Below are positions 1-6,872 of a stretch of 39,498 nt of DNA, piece by piece. The notes under the pieces were generated by a model. That model did no database searches. It was not told the DNA's origin and saw nothing but the letters and a program-made list of their open reading frames with translations. Position numbers and translations under genes: made by a program. Source of the stretch: Aliarcobacter sp017996075 (GTDB lineage Bacteria; Campylobacterota; Campylobacteria; Campylobacterales; Arcobacteraceae); NCBI RefSeq assembly GCF_051062515.1, contig NZ_JAMXEK010000014.1; one strand, 5' to 3'. Each line of letters starts with the position of its first letter. The first letter of the stretch is position 1.

Positions 1-29
1 TTTTTTGCCTTTGGCAAATTCAGTTATCA

Positions 30-70
30 CTAAAAATAACGAAACCGCTATCGCTTGTTTCTATTTTTAG
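30..70. repeat. Long imperfect hairpin at left edge
   Basis: Arms CTAAAAATA + GAAAC (30-38, 41-45) pair with GTTTC + TATTTTTAG (57-70). This gives a 14-bp stem with an AC bulge and an 11-nt loop. A smaller TTTGCC/GGCAAA hairpin lies at 4-18. The rest of 71-195 shows no gene. It could be the terminator or 3' structure of a gene left of the window, or a dispersed repeat; the window does not decide. Confidence 0.4.
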
Positions 71-195
71 GTTTCAGAAGAAGGGGATTAAGACATTACT
101 GCATCTCTTTTCTCAAAAAATCTTTATTTTATATATTTACTTACTTTTTCTTTACTCTTAAATTCTCAAAAAATAAATATAAACAAATCTAAAAC

Positions 196-226
196 GACAA
201 TATTTGTCAAAAATATAAACTAAAAT
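196..226 (+). promoter_or_regulatory. GACA-N5-TGTC operator/promoter box, copy 1
   Basis: The palindrome GACAATATTTGTC (196-208) is followed after 12 nt by a -10-like TAAAAT (221-226). The ATG of the next gene starts 62 nt after the first base of the palindrome. The same arrangement recurs at 637 and 1337. The palindrome sits where a -35 element would be, so it may be a repressor operator or an activator/alternative-sigma site; the protein that binds it is not known. Confidence 0.6.
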
Positions 227-257
227 TCCTTTATAAATTAAAATATAAAGGACAAAT

Positions 258-629
258 ATGAACAAAATTATTTCTAGTGCACTTATAGTAGGAAGCTTAT
301 CTGCATCACTATTTGCTGATTGTAAAGTATTGAATTTTGGAGAAATAAACCAAAATCCATATAAAATTTTTGGAGTAAATGAAAATTTTAAATTGGTGAA
401 TTATCAAGCATTTTCTGCTTCAAAACCAATTGTATATAGAGATTTGGAAAATAAATATCAGGTAAAGTCATTTTCAGATGCTTACAATGAATTTTTTAAT
501 TATGTAAAAGAAAATTCAATAAAAGAGTGCACTACAAACTCTTATAAAGGTATATCAAACCTAGATATAAAATATTTTGTAGATGATAAATATTACTATT
601 TTTCAGCAACCTTGAATTATTTTAATTAA
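258..629 (+). CDS. Small exported protein, unknown function
   Basis: This 123-aa protein begins with a clear signal peptide: basic MNK, a hydrophobic stretch, and a likely cleavage after LFA before residue D21. The mature part is about 100 residues and rich in Tyr, Phe, Asn and Lys. It has two cysteines, one just after the cleavage site (residue 22) and one near residue 91, which could form a disulfide in the periplasm. The start is supported by an AAAGGA ribosome site 8 nt upstream. I do not recognise a family. Its promoter shares the GACA-N5-TGTC box with the next two exported genes, so it is probably co-regulated with them although each has its own promoter. Confidence 0.75.
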   Translation: MNKIISSALIVGSLSASLFADCKVLNFGEINQNPYKIFGVNENFKLVNYQAFSASKPIVYRDLENKYQVKSFSDAYNEFFNYVKENSIKECTTNSYKGISNLDIKYFVDDKYYYFSATLNYFN

Positions 630-636
630 TCAAAAC

Positions 637-667
637 GACATTTTTTGTCAAAAAAATAAAATATAAT
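637..667 (+). promoter_or_regulatory. GACA-N5-TGTC operator/promoter box, copy 2
   Basis: The palindrome GACATTTTTTGTC (637-649) is followed after 12 nt by a perfect TATAAT (662-667). The ATG at 698 is 61 nt from the first base of the palindrome. Palindrome, spacing and distance to start all match copies 1 and 3. Confidence 0.65.
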
Positions 668-697
668 TACTACATAAATTTAAACACAAGGAAAAAA

Positions 698-1189
698 ATG
701 AAAAATTTTAAAAATATTTTAGTTGGTTTAGTTACTCTATCTTCATTTGCATCTGCTCAAATAGTTTCAGATGTTCATGTTGGAGTTTCAAACGCAAAAG
801 TTTTAGATGAATCATATACAGAGTTTAATGGTGGCTATGGTTTTAATAAATACTTTGATTCAAATATTGTTGTTGGCACATCAATAAATTTTGCATATGG
901 TAACCCAAATGTAAATAGTAAAAATATAGATGTTTATACATTATCTGGTGATTTAAAAATAGGATATGCTATTTTTAATCAAGATTTGTTTCTATACACA
1001 ATAGGTTCTGGTGCTTTACAAGGAATAGATAATAAAGATGGAGCAGGATTTGGTTATGGAGCTGGTGCTGATTATAGAATTACAAAAAATATAGCTTTAA
1101 ATTTTGAATATAAAATTTACAATATGACATCTTCAAGATTTAAATATGATTATGAAAAAGCTAATTTAAATCTAAAATATACATTTTAA
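698..1189 (+). CDS. Outer-membrane beta-barrel protein (OmpA/OmpX-like fold)
   Basis: This 163-aa protein has a signal peptide (MKNFKNILVGLVTLSSFASA, cleaved before Q21). The mature part alternates hydrophobic and polar residues, is Gly/Tyr-rich, and ends in the aromatic residue F expected of a BAM-inserted barrel (LNLKYTF). At about 143 mature residues it suits an eight-stranded barrel. Repeated beta-turn patterns such as YGFNKYFDSNIVVGTSINFAYG and YGAGADYRITKNIALNFEYKIY support this. No specific family is claimed. It is likely an envelope protein induced or repressed together with the flanking exported genes through the shared palindromic box. The ribosome site AAGGAAAAAA precedes the ATG. 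Confidence 0.75.
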   Translation: MKNFKNILVGLVTLSSFASAQIVSDVHVGVSNAKVLDESYTEFNGGYGFNKYFDSNIVVGTSINFAYGNPNVNSKNIDVYTLSGDLKIGYAIFNQDLFLYTIGSGALQGIDNKDGAGFGYGAGADYRITKNIALNFEYKIYNMTSSRFKYDYEKANLNLKYTF

Positions 1190-1208
1190 CTAAAATAGGG
1201 AGATTAAA

Positions 1209-1334
1209 ATGAAAACAAAAATAACAATTGATACAAGTAGTATTAAAACAAGAGTTGTTTGGGGATTTAAACCAATAACTAGAGTAAAAGAGAGTAAAAA
1301 AATATACTCTAGAAAAAATTTAAAATTTATTTAA
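1209..1334 (+). CDS. 41-aa basic small protein
   Basis: This short frame has a good ribosome site (GGGAG, 6 nt before the ATG) and begins 20 nt after the barrel gene's stop, so it may be translated from the same message. The peptide is strongly basic and contains the block WGFKPITRVKESKKIYSRK. From memory, similar W-x-x-x-P-x-T-R-V-K-x-S-K-K-x-Y-x-R-K blocks occur in other short bacterial proteins with no assigned role; this was not checked. There is no signal peptide, so it is cytosolic, and the composition suggests binding to RNA, the ribosome or another polyanion (inference). Its stop codon lies 3 nt before the next palindromic box. Confidence 0.55.
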   Translation: MKTKITIDTSSIKTRVVWGFKPITRVKESKKIYSRKNLKFI

Positions 1335-1336
1335 AC

Positions 1337-1367
1337 GACAATTTTTGTCAATTATTAAAAATATAAT
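1337..1367 (+). promoter_or_regulatory. GACA-N5-TGTC operator/promoter box, copy 3
   Basis: The palindrome GACAATTTTTGTC (1337-1349) is followed after 12 nt by TATAAT (1362-1367). The ATG at 1400 is 63 nt from the first base of the palindrome. It is the third member of the set with near-identical geometry. Confidence 0.65.
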
Positions 1368-1399
1368 TATATTGAAAATTTAAAAATAAAAGGGAAAAA

Positions 1400-1795
1400 A
1401 TGAGAAAAATTAGTTTAATCACAACAAGTTTATTGTTAGGGACAGTTTTATTTACAGGATGTGCTGTAAAAACAGGAAATGATAAAATCGAAAATGTTAC
1501 TCAAGATAATATTTTAAATATGATTGAAGATGGTAAGTCAACAAAAGCAGATGTTAGAAAAGCATTTGGGGAGCCTAGAAATATTGGCTTTATGGATAAT
1601 GGATTAGAAAAATGGGAATATCATCACTCAAGAAGTGTTCAAAAAGGTGTAAATTATGTTCCTGTTGTAAATTTGTTTGTAAAAGGAACAGATGATACTA
1701 AAAAAACATTAATAGTACTGTTTGATGGAAATGTTGTAAAAACACATAGCTTTTCATCAAGTGAAGGTGAAACTATGGGTGGATTAGTTAGATAA
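1400..1795 (+). CDS. Lipoprotein with SmpA/OmlA (BamE-like) domain
   Basis: The protein has 131 residues. A lipoprotein signal peptide ends in the lipobox LFTGC, giving Cys21 as the lipidated residue. The mature part contains a SmpA/OmlA-type segment: DGKSTKADVRKAFGEP followed by EKWEYHHS. This matches the pattern of a short helix, a G-x-P turn and an aromatic strand seen in BamE and related small lipoproteins. Proteins with this fold bind partners at the inner face of the outer membrane. It need not be the essential BamE itself, since several paralogues exist in many genomes. The AGGGAAAAA ribosome site supports the start. A clear terminator follows. Confidence 0.75.
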   Translation: MRKISLITTSLLLGTVLFTGCAVKTGNDKIENVTQDNILNMIEDGKSTKADVRKAFGEPRNIGFMDNGLEKWEYHHSRSVQKGVNYVPVVNLFVKGTDDTKKTLIVLFDGNVVKTHSFSSSEGETMGGLVR

Positions 1796-1800
1796 TATTA

Positions 1801-1830
1801 CTACTGAGATATTTCTCAGTAGATTTTTTA
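1801..1830 (+). terminator. Rho-independent terminator
   Basis: Perfect 9-bp arms CTACTGAGA (1801-1809) and TCTCAGTAG (1814-1822) with a TATT loop are followed by ATTTTTTA. It sits 5 nt after the lipoprotein stop codon. Confidence 0.85.
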
Positions 1831-1841
1831 AAGGATATAAA

Positions 1842-2087
1842 ATGGAGCTTCTATTTTTATTTGTACCAATTATTTACGTACTGTTTTTTATTTTATCATG
1901 TAAAGAAAATAAATATCTAAAAAAGCATGAAGAAGATGAAGATAATTTTTGTGCTCCTACAGACTTTAATCCTGCTAATGGTGCACCAATGATAGGCTGT
2001 TTAGATATTTATGGAAATCCTTATGGAGTAAGTGGAGCTGAAGATAATCATAATGATTACACATATGATGATAATTCTTATAATTAA
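1842..2087 (+). CDS. Small single-helix membrane-anchored protein
   Basis: The protein has 81 residues. The first 20 (MELLFLFVPIIYVLFFILSC) form one hydrophobic helix. The remainder is acidic and polar, with many Asn, Asp and Tyr and two further cysteines. The ILSC segment loosely resembles a lipobox, but there is no basic N-terminus, so a plain membrane anchor is more likely. AAAGGA lies 8 nt before the ATG. I recognise no family. It begins just after the terminator, so either the terminator leaks or there is a weak promoter in the 12-nt space; neither is obvious. Confidence 0.55.
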   Translation: MELLFLFVPIIYVLFFILSCKENKYLKKHEEDEDNFCAPTDFNPANGAPMIGCLDIYGNPYGVSGAEDNHNDYTYDDNSYN

Positions 2088-2094
2088 AGTACGA

Positions 2095-2100
2095 TATAAT
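2095..2100 (+). promoter_or_regulatory. -10 box of the WYL regulator gene
   Basis: A perfect TATAAT lies 27 nt upstream of the ATG at 2128. No GACA-N5-TGTC box is present here, so the regulator gene does not share the upstream operator. Confidence 0.5.
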
Positions 2101-2127
2101 ATTAGTTATTTTAAATTAAGGATTTAA

Positions 2128-3060
2128 ATGAGTTTAAAAAAATCAACTCTTTTACTATTTTTTCTAAAAGAGCTTCTTGAAGGTAAAAAAATATCATTAA
2201 AAAGTTTTGCATTAGAAAATGATATAAATATAAGAACTGCACAAAGATATATAGAGGATATTGAAGAGGCTTTTCCTGATAATCTTTTAAAAGAGAATGA
2301 TTTTTATAGTTTTGTATCAAATTCAACTTTGGAAAAAAACATTTTAAATTTTGATAAAAAAGAGTTTGAAATATTAATAGATTTAGTTTCTTTATTAGAA
2401 TTTGATATTTCAAATAAATTTGATGAAAATACTAAAAAATTTGTAAATAAAATACAAAAGCAATATTCTCAAAGTTATATGATAAAGCAAAATCCTTTTG
2501 AAAAACTTAGTTTAAAAAGAGATTTACTTTTTGATATAAAAAATGCTATTAAGAATAACAGATACACAAAAATAGTGTATGAATCAGATAAAAAATATAT
2601 TTTTGATGAAGCAAAAATTTTTAAAATTATATTTGCTGAAGGTAATTTTTATATTGCTATATTAACAAAAGAAGAACTAAATAATGGTTTTAAATTTTTG
2701 AGATTAAATTTTATAAGTGATATAAAACTTTATTCAAATAGTTTTAAAAAAGATATTGAAGCAGAATATTTTATAAAAAATTTTCAAACACTATTTTCAA
2801 GTTATAAAGAAAAAACTTATGAAGTAATACTTAAAATCAATCCGAGTGTAAAAAGATTTTTTTTACAGAAGAAATTTTTATCATCACAAAAAATTATTGA
2901 AAATAAAGAGTATTTAACTTTAAGTTTTGAAATAACAAATGATATGGAAATTTTACCATTAGTTAAAAAATGGCTACCAAATATTAAAATAATTTCTCCT
3001 AAAACATTAAAAGATAAATTTAACGAGGAATTAAAAAGTTATTTGGATTTAGAAAAATAA
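2128..3060 (+). CDS. WYL-domain transcriptional regulator
   Basis: The protein has 310 residues. Residues about 1-50 form an HTH_11-type winged helix; the segment SLKSFALENDINIRTAQRYIEDIEE resembles the recognition region of YafY-type regulators. Residues about 120-200 form the WYL ligand-sensing domain, and the last 80 or so residues form the C-terminal extension (WCX) that ends WLPNIKIISPKTLKDKFNEELKSYL. WYL regulators bind nucleic acid or nucleotide ligands and often control DNA-damage, CRISPR and phage-defence genes. Here the gene precedes a membrane protein and a CARF nuclease on the same strand. It may control them, or the upstream palindrome regulon; the sequence does not prove either. 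Confidence 0.8.
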   Translation: MSLKKSTLLLFFLKELLEGKKISLKSFALENDINIRTAQRYIEDIEEAFPDNLLKENDFYSFVSNSTLEKNILNFDKKEFEILIDLVSLLEFDISNKFDENTKKFVNKIQKQYSQSYMIKQNPFEKLSLKRDLLFDIKNAIKNNRYTKIVYESDKKYIFDEAKIFKIIFAEGNFYIAILTKEELNNGFKFLRLNFISDIKLYSNSFKKDIEAEYFIKNFQTLFSSYKEKTYEVILKINPSVKRFFLQKKFLSSQKIIENKEYLTLSFEITNDMEILPLVKKWLPNIKIISPKTLKDKFNEELKSYLDLEK

Positions 3061-3088
3061 AGATTTAAATTTAATGTAAAGGATATAA

Positions 3089-3457
3089 ATGCAAATTACA
3101 ATAATTTTTATAGGAATATTATTTATAGTTGGACTTGTATTTTTTGGAATGAAACTAAATAATTATAGTGAAGAAAAATATGATTATAGACCTATAAATA
3201 TTTTTAATGCTGGAATAATGATGACTCCATTTATATTGATAATTTGTGGATATTACTTTTTTAAGCATAATGAAATTAATTTATATCTAGCTACTATTTT
3301 TTCTTTAATTCTTATGATAGGAAATTTTATATATATAAAAACAAAAACTGATTTAAATGTAGCATTGGGGGCTATTTTTATTTTAGTTTTTGCTGGATTA
3401 CTTTTGCTTCTTTTACTTTTTGGAAGTTCTAGAAACAATGATGAATATTATCATTAA
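3089..3457 (+). CDS. Four-helix membrane protein, unknown
   Basis: The protein has 122 residues and four predicted membrane helices, at about 3-22, 38-58, 65-84 and 90-112. The last ends in an uninterrupted run of leucines. There is no catalytic motif. The ATG is 28 nt after the WYL regulator's stop and has an AAAGGA ribosome site, so the two are probably cotranscribed. The function is unknown. A membrane protein close to a CARF nuclease could be an effector or a signal-responsive partner, but it could equally be a housekeeping neighbour. Confidence 0.65.
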   Translation: MQITIIFIGILFIVGLVFFGMKLNNYSEEKYDYRPINIFNAGIMMTPFILIICGYYFFKHNEINLYLATIFSLILMIGNFIYIKTKTDLNVALGAIFILVFAGLLLLLLLFGSSRNNDEYYH

Positions 3458-3532
3458 AATGCATTTAAAAATATAAATATAAATTAAAAATAGATACACT
3501 TTTGTTTTAAATACCTACATACAAGGAACACA

Positions 3533-4618
3533 ATGATATTAATTTCACTTCTTGGAATTCATGATTCTTCTATTTATCCAATATTAGTAGAATTTAAAGA
3601 TAAAATTAAAAAACATATAATAATTCATGATGATTCAAAATATGAAACTACTATGATGAAGAAAGTTCTGAATTCGCAAGAAGAATTTAAAGAATTTTAT
3701 AATTTAGATTTTAAAACACATGCTATAAAAATAGATGAAGACTCTTATGATTCAATAATATCTTGTTTTGAAGAGATAGTTAAAATATCTAATAAGGATT
3801 TTAAAAATATATATTTTAATGCAACAGATGGATTAGTATCTTCTACTATAATTCTTTCAGATAGATTACTTGATAAAGGTGCAAATTTTATAGCATATGA
3901 TATTTTTGATAACGGATATAATATTGTTACAAAAAACTCTATGCAAAAAAAACAGATTTCTCAAAATAAAGATATCTTAACTCACTTTATTCTAAAAGGA
4001 TATAACCTTTTATCTACGGGTAATAAAGTAGAAGCATATTCAAGAAAAAATATAGTAATGAATATTTGTAAAAATCTTGAAGAATATCAAACATTTGCAG
4101 CTTTATTTCAAAATAAGACTTTAGATTCAATAGATGGATATACTGAAATAAAAAAAGACCTTGAAAAAATTGATAAGTTAAACGATAGAATGTTTATACA
4201 AGGAACTATATTTGAAGAGTATATATATTGGCTAATTGTTGATAATTTCAATTTTGATCATGTAATGTTTAATGTAAAAGTTGAGTTTGCACAAGCTTTA
4301 CAAAATGAATTTGATATTTTAATGATGAAAGATAATCATTTGCATGTCATAGAGTGTAAATTAAGAAAATCAGTTCCTGGTGAGGATTATGTATATAAAC
4401 TAGATTCTGTTATTGATTATCTTGATGATGATGGTAAAGGTATGATACTAGTTATTGGTGATGAGAATAAAAGAGTTACAAAATGTGGTAATGTAAAAAC
4501 TTCATTTACTAATGGCACAAAAGCAAGAGCTAAAACTTCAGAAATATTAATTCATCACTCAAAAACTTTTGATAAAGCTAGATTTTTACAAGATGTTAGA
4601 AATCATTTTTTAAGCTAG
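3533..4618 (+). CDS. Orphan CARF-PD-(D/E)XK nuclease (Card1/Can2-like)
   Basis: The protein has 361 residues. The N-terminal ~150 residues look like a CARF Rossmann domain: MILISLLGIHDSSIYPILVEF opens strand 1, and NIYFNATDGLVSST (92-105) corresponds to the nucleotide-binding NxTGG-like loop. The C-terminal ~140 residues hold a PD-(D/E)XK nuclease: an FEEY helix (227-230), then E259-F-D261 and, after a hairpin, E274-C-K276. This order and spacing fit the DUF1887 family, whose members Card1 and Can2 are activated by cyclic tetra-adenylate made by type III CRISPR complexes and nick or cut DNA or RNA. No CRISPR array, Cas10 or cyclase is in the window. It likely forms an operon with the 136-aa gene 23 nt downstream. 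Confidence 0.75.
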   Translation: MILISLLGIHDSSIYPILVEFKDKIKKHIIIHDDSKYETTMMKKVLNSQEEFKEFYNLDFKTHAIKIDEDSYDSIISCFEEIVKISNKDFKNIYFNATDGLVSSTIILSDRLLDKGANFIAYDIFDNGYNIVTKNSMQKKQISQNKDILTHFILKGYNLLSTGNKVEAYSRKNIVMNICKNLEEYQTFAALFQNKTLDSIDGYTEIKKDLEKIDKLNDRMFIQGTIFEEYIYWLIVDNFNFDHVMFNVKVEFAQALQNEFDILMMKDNHLHVIECKLRKSVPGEDYVYKLDSVIDYLDDDGKGMILVIGDENKRVTKCGNVKTSFTNGTKARAKTSEILIHHSKTFDKARFLQDVRNHFLS

Positions 4619-4641
4619 TAATTTTATATACAAGGAAAAAT

Positions 4642-5052
4642 ATGGGAAGATTTACAACAGGTGATATTGATTATAAATTTATGGTTGGTGTTCAAAGTAG
4701 TAGAGCCGCAGATAGATTTGGATATTTGGGTGAAACTATTTTTTATGAAGATGAAGATACAAAAGAATCTTTTCCTGTTGAAATACATTACAATTTTGAT
4801 AAAAATTACTTAAAATATGTAGAAGAAGAATTAGAAAATATTAAAAATAATTTATCTCATAATCTTGAAAAAATCAATAACTTCTTTAATAGTAGAAAAG
4901 TTTATACAGATGAAGAGTTGGCAAAATTTTTAAATAAAACTCCCGAAGAAACTTTTGAAATTCTACATGAATATTCAGATTTTAGATTAGGCAATAAAAT
5001 AAAAGATTGCATAGAAGAAAAAGGAAAATGTGAATTTTATGCAGAGATTTAA
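4642..5052 (+). CDS. Acidic 136-aa protein beside the CARF nuclease
   Basis: The first ~50 residues (GRFTTGDIDYKFMVGVQSSRAADRFGYLG...) look like a compact beta-rich domain. The middle (about 53-80) is a charged helix likely to form a coiled coil. The C-terminal part resembles a small helical bundle and ends in two cysteines. There is no signal peptide. The start has a good ribosome site (AAGGAAAAAT) and follows the nuclease stop by 23 nt, so translation of the two is probably linked. I cannot assign a family. It may be an inhibitor, antitoxin-like brake or adaptor for the nuclease, but this rests only on gene order. Confidence 0.6.
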   Translation: MGRFTTGDIDYKFMVGVQSSRAADRFGYLGETIFYEDEDTKESFPVEIHYNFDKNYLKYVEEELENIKNNLSHNLEKINNFFNSRKVYTDEELAKFLNKTPEETFEILHEYSDFRLGNKIKDCIEEKGKCEFYAEI

Positions 5053-5116
5053 TTTTTTGAAATATTCTATAAATTATAAGATAAACAAATAATAAAACTA
5101 TAAGTATTTATAATAA

Positions 5117-5513
5117 TGGTGGAGATGTGCGGGATCGAACCGCAGTCTTAAAACAGATTATATAAGCGTCTACATGCTTAGCAGAGTTGAATAATTTCAC
5201 TTTACAACAGCTCAACTCCCCAGGCAATCATAAAGCTAAGATTTGGAATTTCTCTTCAAAGTTCAATCAATCCCTCAAAGATAATCTATCTATTGTGAAC
5301 CAGCATTTACCTACATAGATAGAATCTGTAGTGCTAGCCTCCGAAGACTCAAGCCGTTAGGCGAGTCAGTAAGTTGTTAAACTTACGCAGCTTTTGCGTA
5401 AGCTGGAGCGTAATTTGTATTGTTTGCGTCTAAAAAAAATGAACCGCGTAACGGCATGTTCAGGCCGACATGCAACTTATACTCACTGCTCTAATCGATA
5501 CCAAGTCATCCCC
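5117..5513 (-). ncRNA. ssrA: tmRNA (ssrA)
   Basis: The gene is 397 nt, read on the minus strand. The 5' end GGGGAUG pairs with CAUCUCC near the 3' end, which finishes in ACCA, forming the tRNA-like acceptor stem. A T arm with GUUCGAUCC is visible at the 3' side. The tag frame lies at 5427 to 5383: resume codon GCA, then codons for ANNTNYAPAYAKAA and stop UAA. The tag is added to peptides on stalled ribosomes and ends in the AKAA/AA degron recognised by proteases such as ClpXP. Arms for pseudoknots are visible, for example CAUGUCGGCCUGAACAUG. The next genes on both sides point away, so it is transcribed alone. Confidence 0.95.
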
Positions 5514-5627
5514 AATTTTAAAACCGTATTGTATATTAATAAAATTAAAATAGATTTAATTTTGTAATCAAATGGTTACTAAATACAATATTTAATTTAT
5601 TTCATCAATTTTTTTATTTTAAAATTG

Positions 5628-5633
5628 TATAAT
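5628..5633 (+). promoter_or_regulatory. -10 box of the carboxynorspermidine operon
   Basis: TATAAT preceded by TTG lies 35 nt before the ATG at 5668. The 150-nt space between ssrA and this gene holds the two outward-reading promoters and no other gene. Confidence 0.5.
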
Positions 5634-5667
5634 CAAAATATAAAATAATAATATTGGAGTTTTAAAA

Positions 5668-6870
5668 ATGAGTAAAAAAGGAATTTTAATAATTGGAGCA
5701 GGTGGAGTTAGTCAAGTTGCAACTGTAAAATGCGCTATGAATATTGATACTTTTGAAAAAATAACATTAGCTTCTAGAACGCTTAGTAAATGCGATGCAA
5801 TAGCAGATTATATTTTGAAAAATCAAGGTGTAAAGATAGATACTGCTAAAGTTGATGCAGATAGTGTTGATGAACTTGTTAAGTTAATTGAAAAAGTAAA
5901 TCCAAAATTAGTTCTAAATGTTGCTTTACCATATCAAGATTTAACAATTATGGATGCTTGTACAAAATGTAAAGTTGATTATGTTGATACAGCAAATTAT
6001 GAGCATCCAGATGAAGCAAAGTTTGAATATAAACTCCAATGGGAAAGAGATAAGCAGTTTAAAGAAGCTGGAATTATGGCACTTTTAGGTTCAGGATTTG
6101 ACCCAGGTGTTACTGGAGTATTTTGTGCATATGCAGAGCAAAATCTTTTTGATGAGATTCACTATATAGATATTATGGATTGTAATGCAGGTGACCATGG
6201 ATATAAATTTGCAACAAACTTTAATCCAGAAATTAATTTAAGAGAAGTAAGTGCAAATGGTAGATATTGGGAAAATGGAGAGTGGATTGAAACAAAACCT
6301 CTTGAAATTAGAGTTGATCATGATTATCCAGAAGTTGGTGTAAAACCTTCATATTTACTTTATCATGAAGAGTTAGAATCATTAGTTAAAAATATCAAAG
6401 GTTTAAAAAGAATTAGATTTTTTATGACATTTGGTGATGCTTATATTCAACATATGAATTGTTTACAAAATGTTGGAATGTTAGGAATTGAACCAGTTGA
6501 GCATAAAGGAATGATGATTACTCCAATTGAATTTTTAACTACACTTTTACCAGATCCTGCATCATTGGGACCAAGAACAGTTGGACAAACAAATATTGGA
6601 TGTATTATTGAAGGAATTAAAAATGGAAAACCAAAAAAAGTTTACATCTATAATGTTTGTGATCACCAAGAGTGTTATAGAGAAACAGGTGCACAAGCAG
6701 TTTCTTATACAACAGGAGTTCCAGCAATGATTGGTTCAAAACTTATTTATAAAGGTATTTGGAAAAACAAAGGTGTATTTAATATAGAAGAGTTTGATGC
6801 AAAACCATTTATGGATGAGCTAATGACTCAAGGTCTTCCTTGGAAAATACTTGAACTTGATGTGAAATAA
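5668..6870 (+). CDS. Carboxynorspermidine/carboxyspermidine dehydrogenase
   Basis: The protein has 400 residues of the saccharopine dehydrogenase-like family. Residues 1-30 form the NAD(P)-binding Rossmann start with IIGAGGVSQVA. The C-terminal part holds the substrate-binding domain. The enzyme condenses aspartate-beta-semialdehyde with putrescine or diaminopropane and reduces the product to carboxyspermidine or carboxynorspermidine. The next gene, whose ATG is only 3 nt after this stop, encodes the matching decarboxylase, which confirms the pathway. In Campylobacter this route is the source of spermidine. The ribosome site TTGGAG precedes the ATG. Full length; nothing is missing. Confidence 0.92.
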   Translation: MSKKGILIIGAGGVSQVATVKCAMNIDTFEKITLASRTLSKCDAIADYILKNQGVKIDTAKVDADSVDELVKLIEKVNPKLVLNVALPYQDLTIMDACTKCKVDYVDTANYEHPDEAKFEYKLQWERDKQFKEAGIMALLGSGFDPGVTGVFCAYAEQNLFDEIHYIDIMDCNAGDHGYKFATNFNPEINLREVSANGRYWENGEWIETKPLEIRVDHDYPEVGVKPSYLLYHEELESLVKNIKGLKRIRFFMTFGDAYIQHMNCLQNVGMLGIEPVEHKGMMITPIEFLTTLLPDPASLGPRTVGQTNIGCIIEGIKNGKPKKVYIYNVCDHQECYRETGAQAVSYTTGVPAMIGSKLIYKGIWKNKGVFNIEEFDAKPFMDELMTQGLPWKILELDVK

Positions 6871-6872
6871 TT

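Noticed and set aside
3000..5110. CRISPR repeats near the CARF nuclease
   Set aside because: No spaced direct repeats of 20 nt or more could be seen in the intergenic spaces, which are all short.
5117..5513. CRISPR array or split tRNA in the structured region near 5.2 kb
   Set aside because: The stem pairing, CCA end and tag frame identify it as tmRNA; there are no regular direct repeats.
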